From QHXQ01 sp036389375 (lineage in GTDB: Bacteria > Acidobacteriota > Blastocatellia > Pyrinomonadales > Pyrinomonadaceae), in assembly GCA_036389375.1 (NCBI GenBank), contig DASVQA010000146.1, positions 1-41,854 of the forward strand: a DNA stretch of 41,854 nt, written 5' to 3'. The position numbers and the translations under genes are program-made. Each line of letters begins with the position of its first letter. Within the stretch, counting starts at the first letter, position 1. This document shows positions 1-6,568 of this stretch, piece by piece. The notes under the pieces are model-generated. The model saw only the letters and a list, made by a program, of their open reading frames with translations, had not been told where the DNA came from and searched no databases.

Positions 1-7
1 AGAGATT

Positions 8-676
8 ATGGCTGAACGAAAAGAGATTACCGTGCGCGCCACACGGCGCGCGGGGCGCGGCAAAAACGACGCGGGCCGGCTGCGCCGCGAAGGGCTTGTG
101 CCGTTAACCATCTATGGCGGCGACGGCGAGGCGCTCTCGGCCGCCGCGCCGCTTGCGGAACTGGCCGCGATCCTGCGCTCCGACACGGGGCACAACACGA
201 TCTTCACGCTCGACGTAGAGGGCGTGGGCGCAAGCGAAGTGCTGTTCCACGACCGGCAGATCGATCCCATCCGCGGCCGGCTGATGCACGCAGACCTGCG
301 CCGGCTCGTCGCGGGGCAGAAGATCGAGATCACCGTGCCGCTGCATCTGACTGGTGAACCCATCGGCGTCAGCGAAGGCGGCGGCGTGCTCGAACAGATC
401 GCGCGCGAACTTGATATCCGCGTCAGCCCGCGCGACATCCCCGATGCGATCAACGTGGACGTGTCGCACTTGGGCGTCCACGACGTGCTGCACGTCTCGG
501 ACATTCCGCTCGATGAAAACATAGAGATTCTGAGCGCGCCGGACACGGTGCTCGCCACCGTCGGCATCGTGCGCGAGGAAGAGGTCGCGCCTGCGCCTGC
601 GCCGGAAGGTGAAGCGGCCGAGCCGGAAGTGATCGGCAAGGGCAAGAAGGAAGACGAAGACGGCGCGGGCAGCTAA
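8..676 (+). CDS. rplY: 50S ribosomal protein L25/general stress protein Ctc
   Basis: Binds 5S rRNA in the large ribosomal subunit. The 222-residue length fits the long CTC/TL5 form: an N-terminal L25 beta-barrel (about residues 5-95, with the early RRAGRGKNDAGRLRREG segment and IYGG) followed by a TL5-like beta domain (about 100-190, containing VPLHLTGEPIGVSEGGGVLEQ). The tail from about residue 195 is low-complexity, rich in Ala, Pro and Glu, and ends with a Lys/Glu stretch; such tails are common in this form. The ATG follows AGAGATT at the window edge, so its promoter and any upstream gene lie outside. Pth follows after 74 nt on the same strand, the usual rplY-pth pairing. Family assignment is firm; the exact ribosomal contribution of the C-terminal tail is unknown. 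Confidence 0.95.
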   Translation: MAERKEITVRATRRAGRGKNDAGRLRREGLVPLTIYGGDGEALSAAAPLAELAAILRSDTGHNTIFTLDVEGVGASEVLFHDRQIDPIRGRLMHADLRRLVAGQKIEITVPLHLTGEPIGVSEGGGVLEQIARELDIRVSPRDIPDAINVDVSHLGVHDVLHVSDIPLDENIEILSAPDTVLATVGIVREEEVAPAPAPEGEAAEPEVIGKGKKEDEDGAGS

Positions 677-750
677 GGGGCTTGGCGGTGGCGGCGCGCG
701 GCTGGTGGCTATGACCGCAAGTTGCGCCGGCCGCTGCAAGCTGAAATTCG

Positions 751-1320
751 ATGCGGCTCATTGTCGGGCTGGGCAATCCGGGCGCGGACTACGAATGGAC
801 GCGCCACAACCTCGGCTTCATGTTGGTTGACCTGCTGGCTCGCGCGGCGGGGCGCGACGTGCGGCGCACGGAATGTCGCGCGCTCGTCGGGCGCGCCGAA
901 CTCGAAGGCGAGCAGGTCGAACTGGTCAAGCCGCAGACCTACATGAACCTGAGCGGCGACGCGGTCGCCTGTCTCGTCCAGAAACGCGCGTTGGAGATCA
1001 GACGCGATCTGATCGTCATCAGCGATGATCTGGCGCTGCCCTTCGGCACGATCCGGCTGCGTGCGCGCGGTTCAAGCGGTGGGCATAACGGGCTGAAGTC
1101 GATCATCGGCGGGTTGAAGACCGACGAGTTCATCCGCCTGCGGATCGGCATACAGCCCGGCCACCCCGTCGGCGACACCAAGCGGTTCGTGCTTGAACGG
1201 CTCCCTGTAAGCGCCCGCGCCGACGTGGGCAAAATTTTAGAGCGGTGCGCAGACGCGCTCCGCGCCGTCCTCCGCGACGGCATTGACAAAGCGATGGCAC
1301 TCTACAACAGTGACAAGTGA
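751..1320 (+). CDS. pth: Peptidyl-tRNA hydrolase
   Basis: Cytosolic esterase that releases tRNA from peptidyl-tRNAs dropped by stalled ribosomes. At 189 residues it has normal family length and starts with the typical MRLIVGLGNPG. Visible conserved elements are TRHNLGF (residues 18-24, catalytic His), VKPQTYMNLSG (about 59-69), ISDDLALPFG (catalytic Asp) and SGGHNGLKSI. The last codons (Asn-Ser-Asp-Lys-stop) lie inside the left arm of a heptad inverted repeat that starts at 1309, so this element supplies the C-terminal residues and the stop codon. No clear Shine-Dalgarno is seen before the ATG. It lies between rplY and rpsF, a conserved translation-linked neighbourhood. Confidence 0.96.
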   Translation: MRLIVGLGNPGADYEWTRHNLGFMLVDLLARAAGRDVRRTECRALVGRAELEGEQVELVKPQTYMNLSGDAVACLVQKRALEIRRDLIVISDDLALPFGTIRLRARGSSGGHNGLKSIIGGLKTDEFIRLRIGIQPGHPVGDTKRFVLERLPVSARADVGKILERCADALRAVLRDGIDKAMALYNSDK

Positions 1321-1390
1321 CGAGTGACAAGTGATGAGTTAAGCACTGCTGCCTGCTCGTCAGTCGTCACCTTGTCACTCATCACTGTCT
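1309..1390. repeat. Heptad inverted repeat A (pth-rpsF gap)
   Basis: The left arm is a run of 7-nt units, AGTGACA, AGTGACG, AGTGACA, AGTGATG, AGTTAAG (1309-1343). The right arm (about 1359-1390), read on the other strand, gives AGTGATG, AGTGACA, GGTGACG, ACTGACG. The left arm begins inside the last codons of pth and contains its stop codon. The same AGTGAC word recurs in repeat B near 17.1 kb. In RNA the arms would pair into an imperfect long hairpin between pth and rpsF. Confidence 0.8.
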
Positions 1391-1451
1391 TTCAATCTCC
1401 TTGCTGCTGCCTTTTGAGGCGGCGGCTTGACATCCAGAAGGAGGATGCATT

Positions 1452-1880
1452 TTGGCAGAGAAGCGAACTTATGAAGTCGTCTTCATTCTCGACACCGAGA
1501 CTGGCGAAGACGAAGCCACCCGCCTGATCGATGGGCTGCAACGCACCGTCACAGACCTCGGCGGTACGATCATCAGAAACGAAAGCATGGGGCGGCGCGC
1601 GCTGGCCTACCGGATCGGTCGTAAGACCGAAGGCAACTACGTGTTCTTTGAGATCGAAGGCTCGGGCCGCGAGATCGCAGAGCTTGAACGGCGCATGCGC
1701 GTCAGCGATCCAGTCCTGCGTTACCTGACCGTGCGCGTGGACGAAGATCGGCAGCGCGCCGAGAAACTCAAAGCGCGCCGCACGCGCAAAGCCAACAAGC
1801 GGCCGTTCTCCGGCGGGTCGGGGCAGCGCGGCGGCATGGCGACAGCGCCCGCGCCGAGCGCGGAAGAGGAGGAAGCGTAA
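1452..1880 (+). CDS. rpsF: 30S ribosomal protein S6
   Basis: Small-subunit protein that pairs with S18 on the platform of the 30S subunit. The start is a TTG at 1452, chosen because AAGGAGG (1438-1444) sits 7 nt upstream and the product then opens with the S6-like LAEKRTYEVVFILD. Core motifs include TVTDLGGTIIRNESMGRRALAYRIGRKTEGNYVFFEIEG, here split as GRRALAYRIGRKTEGNYV and neighbours, and the C-terminal VLRYLTVRVDED. The core ends near residue 100. The remaining 40 residues are a basic then acidic extension (Arg/Lys-rich, then Ala-Pro-Ser-Glu), longer than in Escherichia coli. rpsR starts 2 nt after the stop, so S6 and S18 are co-transcribed as usual. Confidence 0.96.
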   Translation: MAEKRTYEVVFILDTETGEDEATRLIDGLQRTVTDLGGTIIRNESMGRRALAYRIGRKTEGNYVFFEIEGSGREIAELERRMRVSDPVLRYLTVRVDEDRQRAEKLKARRTRKANKRPFSGGSGQRGGMATAPAPSAEEEEA

Positions 1881-1882
1881 AG

Positions 1883-2188
1883 ATGTCGAGGAATAGAGAT
1901 GATCGTGATTTTATGAGCGACGACGACCGGCCCGGGCGCGAGGAGCGCGGCCCGCAGGGGCGCTCTGGCGGCCGACGTTTCCGTCGCCGCAAGGTCTGTC
2001 GCTTCTGCGTGGACAAGGTTGATTACATTGATTTCAAAGACGTGAAACTGTTGCAGGGGTACGTGCCTGAGCGCAGCAAGATTCTGCCGCGTCGTATCTC
2101 CGGCTCGTGCGCGCCGCACCAGCGCATGCTGGCCGAGGCGATCAAACGCGCGCGCAACATCGCCTTGCTGCCTTACACGGCCGACTAA
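1883..2188 (+). CDS. rpsR: 30S ribosomal protein S18
   Basis: Small-subunit protein that forms a heterodimer with S6. The conserved core occupies about residues 37-101: CRFCVDKVDYIDFKDVKLL, then a basic RSKILPRRISGSCAPHQR stretch and a C-terminal RNIALLPYTAD. The Cys pair (CRFC) plus the later SGSCAPHQ suggests the cysteine-containing, possibly zinc-binding version of S18; that is inference from residues, not shown directly. The first 36 residues are a charged Arg/Asp/Gly-rich extension, which makes the protein longer than the usual 75-90 residues. It starts 2 nt after rpsF with GGAAGCG just upstream, and rplI follows after 22 nt. Confidence 0.95.
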   Translation: MSRNRDDRDFMSDDDRPGREERGPQGRSGGRRFRRRKVCRFCVDKVDYIDFKDVKLLQGYVPERSKILPRRISGSCAPHQRMLAEAIKRARNIALLPYTAD

Positions 2189-2210
2189 GAGGAGGGGAGA
2201 AGAAACTATC

Positions 2211-2783
2211 ATGGCTACTACGAACGTCCTCTTACGCGAAGACGTGGACAATCTGGGCGCGCGCGGCGAGATCGTGAAAGTGAAAGCGGGTTACGCGCGC
2301 AACTACCTGCTGCCGCGCAAGCTCGCCGTCGAAGCGAGCGCCGGCAACGTCAAACAGATCGAAGGCGAGCGCAAGGCGCTCTTGAAACGCGAAGCGAAGG
2401 ATCGCGCCACGGCCGAAGCACAAGCGGGGCAACTGCGTGCGCTCTCGCTCGCGTTCGAGCGCAAGGTCGGTGAACACGGCATGCTCTACGGCTCGGTCAC
2501 GTCAATGGACATCGCCGAAGCCTTGCGCGCGCAAGGCTACGAGATTGATCGTCGCCGCATCAACCTGCGCGATGCGATCAAGGAGCCGGGCGAATTTACC
2601 GTCAACGTCCGGCTGCACCGCGAGGTCACGGTCGAACTGCCGGTCAGGGTCACGCCCGAAGGCGGCAGCGCACCTGCCGCCTCGTCAGCGCAGCCGGAAA
2701 CAGCGACGGACACGGCCGATGCGACAGCAGCCGAGACTTCGCCTGAAGCGACGACTGAGCCGACGCCGGAAGCCGGCGAGTAA
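2211..2783 (+). CDS. rplI: 50S ribosomal protein L9
   Basis: Large-subunit protein that bridges from the L1 stalk region. The N-terminal domain shows NVLLREDVDNLGARGEIVKV and then GYARNYLLPRKLAV, the L9 signature. A long charged helix follows (about residues 45-75), then the C-terminal RNA-binding domain with GSVTSMDIAEAL and a VTVELPV end near residue 145. The remaining 45 residues are low-complexity Ala/Thr/Pro/Glu, making the protein 190 residues against about 150 normally. An AGGAGGGGAG stretch lies 11 nt before the ATG. It closes the rpsF-rpsR-rplI group, with hairpins in the gap before dnaB. Confidence 0.95.
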   Translation: MATTNVLLREDVDNLGARGEIVKVKAGYARNYLLPRKLAVEASAGNVKQIEGERKALLKREAKDRATAEAQAGQLRALSLAFERKVGEHGMLYGSVTSMDIAEALRAQGYEIDRRRINLRDAIKEPGEFTVNVRLHREVTVELPVRVTPEGGSAPAASSAQPETATDTADATAAETSPEATTEPTPEAGE

Positions 2784-2796
2784 AAGCCAACAAAAA

Positions 2797-2831
2797 CGCG
2801 GGCGCGCAACATGACCGTTGTCGCGCCCGCG
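2797..2831. repeat. GC-rich hairpin after rplI
   Basis: A 10-bp GC stem (CGCGGGCGCG with CGCGCCCGCG) is extended by CAAC/GTTG, with one bulged T and a 6-nt loop. It starts 13 nt after the rplI stop. No T-run follows on either side, so it may be an mRNA 3'-end stabiliser or a Rho-assisted stop rather than an intrinsic terminator. Confidence 0.55.
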
Positions 2832-2846
2832 CGGCTCATGTATAGT
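2818..2846 (+). promoter_or_regulatory. Possible sigma-70 promoter before dnaB
   Basis: TTGTCG (2818-2823) and TATAGT (2841-2846) are 17 bp apart, close to the sigma-70 consensus. Transcription would begin near 2853, inside the terminator hairpin that follows, so either the promoter is chance or the hairpin acts as a 5' structure on the dnaB message. Confidence 0.35.
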
Positions 2847-2847
2847 G

Positions 2848-2877
2848 CGGGCGGTGAGTGCGCTCACCGCCCGTTTT
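2848..2877 (+). terminator. Intrinsic terminator between rplI and dnaB
   Basis: A perfect 11-bp stem, CGGGCGGTGAG with CTCACCGCCCG, has a TGCG tetraloop and is followed directly by TTTT. This is a standard intrinsic terminator, placed 65 nt after rplI and 79 nt before dnaB. Confidence 0.75.
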
Positions 2878-2956
2878 GCTTGCCGCGAACATGGGCTGAG
2901 GCGCTTAGCACTCACGCCCTTTTTCTTTCTTCAGCGTCCGCCGAATCAGTCTCCCG

Positions 2957-4321
2957 ATGGCCAGAAACTTTGCCGCCGATCCGCCGCGCGATCAGATGCT
3001 CGAACGCCCGCTGCCGCACTCTGCGGACGCGGAGCGTGCCATCCTCGGCGCGATCATCCTCGATAACAACTTAATCAATCAGGCCATCGAACTGCTCCGG
3101 CCCGATGATTTCTACGTCCGCGCGCACCAACTCGTCATTCGCGCCATGATCACGCTGTCTGAGCGCGGCTCGGAGATAAATCCGATCCTGCTCGGCGAAG
3201 AACTGCGCCGCGAAGGCTGGCTCGAACAGGTTGGCGGCGTCGCTTTCATCTCGGAACTGACCTACGGGCTGCCGCACTTCAGCAACCTCGCGCACTACGC
3301 CAAGATCGTCCGCGACAAATCGCTGCTGCGTAATCTCGTCCGCGCCGCCAACAAGATCACGAGCGAGGCGCTGGAAGAAGAGGACGAGGCCGAGCTAATC
3401 CTCGACCACGCCGAACAGATGATCTTCGCGCTCGCCGACGAGCGCACCCGGCAGGGCTTCGCGCACATCAAGCCCGTGGCCGAGAACATCCTTGAAAAAG
3501 TTCAGGAGATGTCCGGCCGCAACGCGATGCTCACGGGGCTGACGACCGGCTTCACCGAACTCGACCGGCTCACGTCAGGCTTGCAACCGTCAGACCTGAT
3601 CATCGTCGCCGCCCGGCCCTCGATGGGCAAGACCAGTCTGTGTCTGACGCTCGCGCAGAACTCGGCGATTCAGGCGGGCGCGGTGGTCGGCGTCTTCTCG
3701 TTGGAGATGTCGAAAGAATCGCTGGTCATGCGTATGCTCTGCTCGGAAGCGCACGTGGACGCGCATCGTTTCCGCAGCGGCTTCTTAAACCGCGAAGAGT
3801 GGGGGCGGCTGGCGGGCGCGCTCGGCACACTGGCGGAGGCGAAAATCTTTATTGACGACACGCCCGGCATCTCCGTCCTCGAGATGCGCGCCAAAGCACG
3901 CCGCTTGAAGGCCGAGCAGAAGCAACTCGACCTGATCATCGTGGACTACATGCAACTGATGTCCGGTTCGTCGCGCCGCGTGGAATCGCGCCAGCAGGAG
4001 GTTTCGCAAATCTCGCGCGAACTGAAGGGGCTGGCCAAAGAATTAAACGTGCCGCTCGTCGCGCTCTCGCAGCTTTCGCGCGCGCCCGAATCGCGCAGCG
4101 ATCACCGCCCGCAGCTTTCAGACCTGCGCGAATCCGGCTCAATCGAGCAGGACGCCGACCTCGTCGCCTTCATCTTCCGCGAGGAGCAGTACAACCGGAC
4201 GGAGGAGAACGCCGGCCTCGCCGAGATCATCATCGCCAAGCAGCGCAACGGCCCGACCGACACGATCAAGCTGGCCTTCCTCAAAGAGTTCACCCGCTTC
4301 GAGAACATGTGGCACGAGTAG
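2957..4321 (+). CDS. dnaB: Replicative DNA helicase DnaB
   Basis: Hexameric 5'-3' helicase that unwinds DNA at the fork and recruits primase. The 454-residue length is standard. The N-terminal domain (about residues 12-120) opens with PHSADAERAILGAIILDNN. The RecA-like C-terminal domain carries Walker A AARPSMGKTSL (about 217-227), FSLEMSKESLVMRML, Walker B LIIVDYMQLM (about 327-336), and the late DLRESGSIEQDADLV and IIAKQRNGPTDTI motifs. No intein is present. It follows rplI, as in many bacteria. The start ATG at 2957 gives the normal N-terminus but has no clear ribosome binding site. The next gene converges on it with only a 29-nt gap. Confidence 0.97.
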   Translation: MARNFAADPPRDQMLERPLPHSADAERAILGAIILDNNLINQAIELLRPDDFYVRAHQLVIRAMITLSERGSEINPILLGEELRREGWLEQVGGVAFISELTYGLPHFSNLAHYAKIVRDKSLLRNLVRAANKITSEALEEEDEAELILDHAEQMIFALADERTRQGFAHIKPVAENILEKVQEMSGRNAMLTGLTTGFTELDRLTSGLQPSDLIIVAARPSMGKTSLCLTLAQNSAIQAGAVVGVFSLEMSKESLVMRMLCSEAHVDAHRFRSGFLNREEWGRLAGALGTLAEAKIFIDDTPGISVLEMRAKARRLKAEQKQLDLIIVDYMQLMSGSSRRVESRQQEVSQISRELKGLAKELNVPLVALSQLSRAPESRSDHRPQLSDLRESGSIEQDADLVAFIFREEQYNRTEENAGLAEIIIAKQRNGPTDTIKLAFLKEFTRFENMWHE

Positions 4322-4350
4322 TGAGCCGGCCCGGCGCGCGGGTTCGCGCG

Positions 4351-5163
4351 TTAGGGCTGCTCTGCGCCGAAAGCGTAACTCGCCATGCTCAGGCTGCCAT
4401 GCGTCCAACCGCGATGCAGGGCCCGCCCTCGTACCTGTTCGCCGGCTGCGCCTGCGCCGAGCGCGACGAATAGCGGGAGCAGATGTTCTTCGGTCGGATG
4501 GGCCAGTGCGGCGTGCGGGGCGAGTTGGCGATAGTTCAATAGCTCCGCCAGTGCGCCGCCAGTGATCTGCTCATAAAGCCATTCGTCAAATTCTACGGCC
4601 CAGGCGGGCGGTGGCGTGCCGTCGCTCGCAAGCCGCGCGAGGTTATGCGTGGCGCTGCCCGTCGCTATGATGAGCACGCCTTCGCGGCGCAGAGGCGCGA
4701 GCGTGCGACCCAGGTGGAAGTGGGCGGCGGGGCCGGCTTGCGGTTGCACGGATAGTTGCGTGACCTGTACGTCCGCCGCCGGGTAGATGAGCGACAGCGG
4801 AACCCAAGCGCCGTGATCAAGCCCGCGCGTGGGCGCGACCTGCGCGGTCATGCCTGCGGCAGCAAGGAGCGCCGCGACGCGTTCAGCGAGCCACGGCGCA
4901 CCGGGCGCGGGGTAGCGCATGCGGTACAACTCCGGGGCGAAGCCGCCGAAGTCGTAGATCGTCTCCGGCTGCTCAGCCGCGCTGACCGCCGGCACGGGCG
5001 TGTTCCAATGGGCTGAGACGCAGAGGATGGCGCGCGGTCTGGCGAGTTGCGCGCCCAACTCGCGCAGGAACGCGACCGTCGCATTGCGCTCGATTGCGAG
5101 CGACGGTGCGCCGTGTGAAACGAACAGGGTGGGCAGGGTGGGTGCGTTTGTCTCTGTCATCAT
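4351..5163 (-). CDS. LigB-family extradiol dioxygenase (YgiD/DODA-type)
   Basis: Resembles the bacterial 4,5-DOPA extradiol dioxygenase group of class III ring-cleaving enzymes, which use a non-haem metal to open catechol rings. Visible landmarks are LFVSHGAPSLAIE near the N-terminus (metal-ligand His), CVSAHWNTP, YDFGGFAPELYRMRYPAPG, RGLDHGAWVPLSLIYP, IIATGSATHNL, HPTEEHLLPLFVALG and the C-terminal GSLSMASYAFG. At 270 residues it has normal length. Two adjacent ATGs (5163 and 5160) are possible starts. It is a single gene, convergent with dnaB and divergent from alr. The natural substrate cannot be inferred: no betalain or aromatic pathway genes are nearby. Confidence 0.88.
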   Translation of the reverse strand: MMTETNAPTLPTLFVSHGAPSLAIERNATVAFLRELGAQLARPRAILCVSAHWNTPVPAVSAAEQPETIYDFGGFAPELYRMRYPAPGAPWLAERVAALLAAAGMTAQVAPTRGLDHGAWVPLSLIYPAADVQVTQLSVQPQAGPAAHFHLGRTLAPLRREGVLIIATGSATHNLARLASDGTPPPAWAVEFDEWLYEQITGGALAELLNYRQLAPHAALAHPTEEHLLPLFVALGAGAAGEQVRGRALHRGWTHGSLSMASYAFGAEQP

Positions 5164-5309
5164 GGTCGTTTGCGCCCCTCTAGCGCCCGGCCTCGATCAA
5201 TCATGTGCCTGTGCTTTAGTAGCTGACTTATGATGAACAACAGACCGTTTGTTTGACAAGCGCGGGTGGCGTGCGGCACGCTGGCGCTTCGGGCCAACTT
5301 GCAACGCTT

Positions 5310-6473
5310 ATGAACAGAGATGAGCTGCGCCGGATGACGGCGTCGAAGGGTCAGCGCCCGACGTGGGCCGAGATCGATCTGTCGGCGCTCGCCGCGAACT
5401 TGCAGACGGTGCGGCGCGTCGTCGGGTCTGCGGTCAGGGTGCTGGCGGTAGTGAAGGCGGACGCGTACGGGCACGGTGCGGTCGAGTGTGCGCGTCGGCT
5501 CGCGGGCGCGGGCGCGGACTGGTTCGGCGTGGCGCTGCCGGAAGAGGGCGTCGAACTGCGCGCGGCCGGCATCACGCAGCCGATTCTCTGTCTCGAAGGT
5601 TTCTGGGCCGGCCAAGCCGAGTTGTGCTTGCGCCATCAACTCACGCCCGCGTTGTTTCAACTCGACACCGCGCAGACGTTCGACAGCGCAGCACGCGCCG
5701 CAGGCGTGGTCGCGGACGTACACGTAAAGATTGACACAGGCATGGGCCGGCTCGGCGTGCGCTACGAGGCGGCAGGCGAGTTTGCGCGTGCGCTCCGCGA
5801 GTTTAAGCACCTGCGCGTTGACGGTCTGATGACGCACTTCGCGGCGGCCAACGAGCCTGCGCGCGACGCCTTTACCGCAGAGCAGACGGCGCGCTTTCAC
5901 GCAGCCTGCGCCGCGTTTCGCGCGTGCGGTCACGCGCCGCGCTATGAAGATTTGGCGAACTCGGCCGGCGCGTTCGCGCACCCGTCGGCGCGCGGCAACA
6001 TGGTGCGCCCCGGCGGCGTGCTCTACGGCCTATGGCGCGACGTGTTGCCGCCGCAGGGCACAGCGCCCGCGCTCCGGCCCGTACTGGCCTGGCGCACGCA
6101 CGTCGCGCTGTTGAAATGGATCGCGCCGGGCGACACGCTCGGCTATGGCTGCACGTTCACGGCCGCGCGCCGCACACGCGTGGCGACGCTGCCGGTCGGC
6201 TATCACGACGGCTATCCGCGCGCGCTATCGAATCGCGGGCGCGTCGTCGTCAGCGAATCTTTCGCGCCGGTCATCGGGCGCATCTCGATGGACTTAACGC
6301 TTGTGGACGTAACCGACGTGGCGGGCGTCTCGGAAGACGATCCCGTCACGCTGCTAGGCGCGGCCGGCGCGCTCGAAGTCCCCGCCGACGAACTCGCACG
6401 CGCCGCCGATACCATTGCCTACGAGATCACGTGCGGCATCAGTCGCCGCGTGCCGCGTCACTACCTGCCGTAA
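5310..6473 (+). CDS. alr: Alanine racemase
   Basis: PLP enzyme that interconverts L- and D-alanine for peptidoglycan. The N-terminal TIM-like barrel begins with PTWAEIDLSALAANL, and the PLP lysine lies in VLAVVKADAYGHGAVE. Further motifs are KIDTGMGRLGVR, GYGCTFTA and HDGYPRALSNRG. The C-terminal domain has GRISMDLTLVDV and ends YEITCGISRRVPR. The catalytic Tyr is expected in LGYGCTF. ATG 5310 is preferred, giving 387 residues. An in-frame TTG at 5253 would add 19 residues but overlaps a TTGACA promoter-like hexamer, and an ATG at 5334 is also possible; none has a strong ribosome binding site. dnaB-alr proximity is common, although here a minus-strand gene lies between. Confidence 0.95.
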   Translation: MNRDELRRMTASKGQRPTWAEIDLSALAANLQTVRRVVGSAVRVLAVVKADAYGHGAVECARRLAGAGADWFGVALPEEGVELRAAGITQPILCLEGFWAGQAELCLRHQLTPALFQLDTAQTFDSAARAAGVVADVHVKIDTGMGRLGVRYEAAGEFARALREFKHLRVDGLMTHFAAANEPARDAFTAEQTARFHAACAAFRACGHAPRYEDLANSAGAFAHPSARGNMVRPGGVLYGLWRDVLPPQGTAPALRPVLAWRTHVALLKWIAPGDTLGYGCTFTAARRTRVATLPVGYHDGYPRALSNRGRVVVSESFAPVIGRISMDLTLVDVTDVAGVSEDDPVTLLGAAGALEVPADELARAADTIAYEITCGISRRVPRHYLP

Positions 6474-6499
6474 CATTGCACCCGTAGGCCATAATCTAC

Positions 6500-6528
6500 T
6501 TGACGCAAATAGATATTTGCCCAAAGAT
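6500..6528 (+). promoter_or_regulatory. Possible promoter with 16-bp palindrome
   Basis: TTGACG (6500-6505) is followed by GCAAATAGATATTTGC (6505-6520), a palindrome with 7-bp arms and a 2-nt centre. A weak -10-like AAAGAT lies 17 bp after the -35. The AT-rich palindrome stands out in GC-rich surroundings and is placed where a repressor would act on the downstream amidohydrolase gene. No regulator is identified. Confidence 0.35.
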
Positions 6529-6568
6529 GCAGCCGCCTGAATTGCCGGCGACTCTTTAGGGAGGCAAC

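Noticed and set aside
1309..1390. CRISPR-like repeat array at the AGTGAC repeats
   Set aside because: Units are only 7 nt, contiguous and mirrored, without spacers; no cas genes are present.
5253..5309. TTG 5253 as the start of alanine racemase
   Set aside because: The added 19 residues are not conserved, no ribosome binding site is present, and the codon is part of a TTGACA promoter-like hexamer. ATG 5310 fits better.
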